From Variovorax boronicumulans (GTDB taxonomy: Bacteria; Pseudomonadota; Gammaproteobacteria; Burkholderiales; Burkholderiaceae_C): DNA of 64,000 bases. Below are positions 61,425 to 64,000 of this stretch, piece after piece. Position 1 is the first letter of the stretch. The number at the start of each line of letters is the position of its first letter. The notes under the pieces are model-generated. The model was not told the DNA's origin. It made no database searches and saw nothing but the letters and a program-made list of their open reading frames with translations. The stretch is taken from positions 1,759,286 through 1,823,285 of the forward strand of contig NZ_JAAAFX010000004.1 of the NCBI RefSeq assembly GCF_019352895.1. The letters run 5' to 3'. The position numbers were made by a program, and so were the translations under genes.

Positions 61425-62414
61425 ATGAAAAAGACAACCGCTTTCCAAGTCGCCGCCGCCGCGGCCCTGCTCGCCGCCGCATTCGGCGCTTCCGCGCAGG
61501 AGGCCTGCGCCTTCCGTGGCGACCTCGACGCGGGCTATTGCGACGCCAACCGCGACCTGGTGGCCGACACGCCGACCGACCCGAAGAAGCTGCGCAACCC
61601 CGGCACGCTGGTGTTCGCCTTCACGCCGGTCGAAGACCCGGCCATCTACGAGAAGCTGTTCCGCCCCTTCATGGGCCACCTCTCGCAGTGCCTGGACAAG
61701 AAGGTCGTGTTCTTCTCGGTGCAGTCCAACGCGGCGCAGATCGAGGCCATGCGCTCGGGCCGCCTGCACATGGCGGCATTCTCGCCCGGACCGGTCAACT
61801 TCGCGGTCAACCTGGCCGGCGCCGTGCCCTTCGCGATCCGCGGCAACAGCGAAGGCTCGGTGGGCATGAACCTCAAGATGATCGTGCGCAAGGACAGCCC
61901 GTTCCAGAAGATCGCCGACCTCAAGGGCAAGAAGATCGCCCACACCTCGCCCTCGTCCAACTCGGGCAACCTGGCGCCGCGCGCGCTGTTCCCGGCCATC
62001 GGCCTGACGCCCGACACCGACTACAAGGTCGTGTATTCGGGCAAGCACGATCAATCCATCCTCGGCGTGAAGTCCGGCGACTACGACGCGGCCCCGGTGG
62101 CCAGCGACGTGCTGCAGCACATGACCGATCGCGGCGTGGTCAAGGCCGACGACTTCCGGGTGCTCTACACCAGCGACAAGTTCCCGACCGACGCCTACGC
62201 CTACGCGCACAACCTCGAGCCGGCGCTGCAGGACAAGATCAAGCAGTGCTTCTACGACTACAAGGTGCCGGCCGAGATGGCCAAGGGCCTGGGCGGCGAC
62301 CGCTTCCTGCCGATCAGCTACCAGAAGGACTGGGAACTGGTGCGCAAGGTGGCGGCCTCGGCGGGCGAGACCTTCACCCGCGACGCCTACGACAAGGCCG
62401 CGGCCAAGAAGTAA
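61425..62414 (+). CDS. phnD: Phosphonate/phosphite-type ABC transporter substrate-binding protein
   Basis: 329 residues. Signal peptide ending AAFGASAQ, then a PhnD-type binding fold with [20 protein letters not shown], the phosph(on)ate-binding loop [17 protein letters not shown] and [20 protein letters not shown]. It binds phosphonates, phosphite or related oxyanions in the periplasm. ATG 61425 follows AGAGGA at proper spacing. First gene of phnDCE. No C-P lyase genes are visible before the window ends, so the true ligand is open. Confidence 0.93.
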   Translation: MKKTTAFQVAAAAALLAAAFGASAQEACAFRGDLDAGYCDANRDLVADTPTDPKKLRNPGTLVFAFTPVEDPAIYEKLFRPFMGHLSQCLDKKVVFFSVQSNAAQIEAMRSGRLHMAAFSPGPVNFAVNLAGAVPFAIRGNSEGSVGMNLKMIVRKDSPFQKIADLKGKKIAHTSPSSNSGNLAPRALFPAIGLTPDTDYKVVYSGKHDQSILGVKSGDYDAAPVASDVLQHMTDRGVVKADDFRVLYTSDKFPTDAYAYAHNLEPALQDKIKQCFYDYKVPAEMAKGLGGDRFLPISYQKDWELVRKVAASAGETFTRDAYDKAAAKK

Positions 62415-62424
62415 GCCCCGCCCG

Positions 62425-63210
62425 ATGAACACCACCGCGTCCGCAGGCTCGCTGCACATCCAGGGGCTGGTCAAGGAGTACCGCCCCGGCGTGCCCGTGC
62501 TCAAGTCCATCGATCTCAAGATCGACGGCACCGGCCTGACCAGCATCATCGGCCCCTCGGGCACCGGCAAGTCCACGCTGATCCGCTGCATCAACCGGCT
62601 GGTCGACCCGACCGCCGGCGAGATCTGGCTCGACGTGGGCGGCCAGCGGCTCGACATGGCCCGGCTGCAGGGCGCGGCGCTGCGCCACAGCCGGCGCCAC
62701 ATCGGCATGGTGTTCCAGGAATACAACCTGGTCGAGCGGCTCACGGTGATGGAGAACCTGCTGACCGGCCGGCTTGGCTACCTGTCGGCCTGGAAGGCCT
62801 GGCGAAGGAAGTTCGCGCCCGAGGACTTCGAGCGCGCCTACCAACTGCTCGACGTGGTCGGCCTGGGCAGCTTCGCCAACCAGCGCGCCGATGCGCTCAG
62901 CGGCGGCCAGCGCCAGCGCGTGGGCATCGCGCGCGCGCTGATGCAGCAGCCCGCGCTGCTGCTGGCCGACGAGCCCACCTCCTCACTCGACCCCAAGACC
63001 TCGGTCGAGATCATCCAGCTGCTGGGCGACCAGGGCCGCGAGCGCGGCATCCCGGTGATCGTCAACATCCACGACGTCGAACTGGCGCGGCGCTATTCCG
63101 ACCGCATCGTCGGCATGACCGGCGGCCATGTGGTCTACGACGGCCCGCCCGCGGGCCTGACCGACGACCACCTGCAGACCATCTACGGCGGCCAGGCATG
63201 GATGCAGTGA
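62425..63210 (+). CDS. phnC: Phosphonate-type ABC transporter ATP-binding protein
   Basis: 261 residues. Walker [11 protein letters not shown]-loop in [21 protein letters not shown] (a PhnC hallmark), signature LSGGQRQR, Walker [13 protein letters not shown] and switch His in [15 protein letters not shown]. It hydrolyses ATP to drive import. It starts 10 nt after phnD and overlaps phnE by 13 nt. Confidence 0.95.
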   Translation: MNTTASAGSLHIQGLVKEYRPGVPVLKSIDLKIDGTGLTSIIGPSGTGKSTLIRCINRLVDPTAGEIWLDVGGQRLDMARLQGAALRHSRRHIGMVFQEYNLVERLTVMENLLTGRLGYLSAWKAWRRKFAPEDFERAYQLLDVVGLGSFANQRADALSGGQRQRVGIARALMQQPALLLADEPTSSLDPKTSVEIIQLLGDQGRERGIPVIVNIHDVELARRYSDRIVGMTGGHVVYDGPPAGLTDDHLQTIYGGQAWMQ

Positions 63211-63998
63211 ACGCCACCGCGCGCCCCGCGTCCACCGCCTTCGCCTGGAGCGGCAAGCAGAAGCTGGCGCTGCTCGCGCTGCTGGCCTACACGGTCTACG
63301 TGATCGCGCAGATCGACCTCTCGCCCGCGCGCCTGCTCAGCGGACTGCACCAGGGCGCACGTTTTCTCTCGCGCATGTTCCCACCCGACATGGGCAAGAT
63401 GGACGTGCTGTGGGAAGGCATCCGCGAGACCCTGCAGATCGCGGTGCTGGCCACCGTGGGCGGCGTCGCGCTGAGCCTGCCGGTCGGCCTGATGGCGGCG
63501 CGTAACATGGTGCCGCACTGGGTCTGCGCGATCGCGCGCAGCCTGATCGCGGTGTGCCGTGCGGTGCATCCGGTGATCACCGCGATCATGTTCGTCAAGG
63601 CGGTGGGCTTCGGGCCGCTGGCCGGCATCCTGGCGCTCACGGTGGCCACGGTCGGTTTCGTGGGCAAGCTGTTCGCCGATGCCATCGAGGAGATCTCGCA
63701 CAAGCAGATCGAGGCGGTGCGTGCCACCGGCGCGTCCTTCGGCAACGTGGTGCTGTTCGGCGTGCTGCCGCAGGTGATGAGCCGCTTCGTCGGCTTCGCC
63801 ACCTACCAGCTGGACTCCAACCTGCGCAACTCCACCATGGTGGGCATCGTGGGCGCAGGCGGTATCGGCGGGGCGCTGTTCTCGGCCTTCCTGCGCTTCG
63901 AGTACAGCTTCGTCTGCACCATCCTGGCGACCGTGATCGCGATCATCGTGGTCGGCGAACTGGTGGTGAACGCCACGCGAAAGGCACTCGATGTCTGA
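63198..63998 (+). CDS. phnE: Phosphonate-type ABC transporter permease
   Basis: 266 residues with about six membrane helices. The EAA-like coupling loop is seen in [21 protein letters not shown] followed by [15 protein letters not shown], and the [17 protein letters not shown] motif is typical of PhnE. ATG 63198 overlaps the phnC end. The stop lies 2 nt before the window end, and another ATG overlaps it. Confidence 0.94.
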   Translation: MDAVNATARPASTAFAWSGKQKLALLALLAYTVYVIAQIDLSPARLLSGLHQGARFLSRMFPPDMGKMDVLWEGIRETLQIAVLATVGGVALSLPVGLMAARNMVPHWVCAIARSLIAVCRAVHPVITAIMFVKAVGFGPLAGILALTVATVGFVGKLFADAIEEISHKQIEAVRATGASFGNVVLFGVLPQVMSRFVGFATYQLDSNLRNSTMVGIVGAGGIGGALFSAFLRFEYSFVCTILATVIAIIVVGELVVNATRKALDV

Positions 63999-64000
63999 GT
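63991..64000 (+). CDS. Possible start of a further phn operon gene (partial)
   Basis: ATGTCTGAG overlaps the phnE stop by eight bases, the same overlapping style as the other phn junctions. Only three codons are in the window. A second PhnE permease commonly follows in such operons, so it is a likely but unproven identity. Confidence 0.35.

Overview
High-GC (well over 60%) genomic DNA, with alternative GTG/TTG starts and a gene set typical of the Burkholderiales. The marker genes (lptA-lptB-rpoN, argS-SPOR-dsbA, a Bug/TTT-type solute-binding protein, a CaiB/HMG-CoA-lyase pair, malate synthase G, betaproteobacterial-type gshA) point to the family Comamonadaceae. A Variovorax-like soil or plant bacterium is the best guess. 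This is judged from protein content only, not from a search. No rRNA, tRNA, CRISPR array or intact insertion sequence was recognised.

Layout. 0-11 kb: the end of gph, a palindromic MITE-like element, a transport/peptidase pair with a divergent LysR regulator, a flavin-type oxidoreductase, an orphan NarL-type regulator, an rRNA methyltransferase, then lptA-lptB-rpoN. 11-21 kb: argS-SPOR-dsbA operon, a PsiF-like periplasmic protein, and a TetR-controlled tripartite drug efflux operon. 21-28 kb: an IclR-controlled operon (HMG-CoA lyase, CoA transferase, Bug-type binding protein) and glcB. 28-37 kb: small envelope proteins, an L,D-transpeptidase-like protein, a zinc metallopeptidase, an MFS exporter with a class II glutamine amidotransferase, a TonB receptor with a Fur-like box, gshB and benE.

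37.4-54.0 kb is the striking region. It is one long minus-strand operon, read from 54.0 down to 37.4 kb, with most gene junctions overlapping. It encodes a type I secretion ABC transporter and membrane fusion protein, a protein fusing a phosphoribosyltransferase domain to a beta-propeller, an unknown helical protein, an exported alpha/beta hydrolase, two related lipoproteins and a giant 2388-residue RTX protein. The RTX protein has an HExxxH-bearing N-terminus and a (TE)n/(AE)n/(GE)n linker. Between the two lipoproteins the DNA is AT-richer and contains frame-broken homologues with homopolymer frameshifts and an orphan 3' gene fragment, so the cassette appears to be duplicating and decaying, or perhaps phase-varying. 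The operon lies between kup-gshA and benE-gshB, all on the same strand, as if inserted into a housekeeping glutathione/transport cluster.

54-64 kb: kup, gshA, proA coupled to a two-component system, and divergently the phnD-phnC-phnE importer, with 11-bp iterated repeats between the regulator and phnD.
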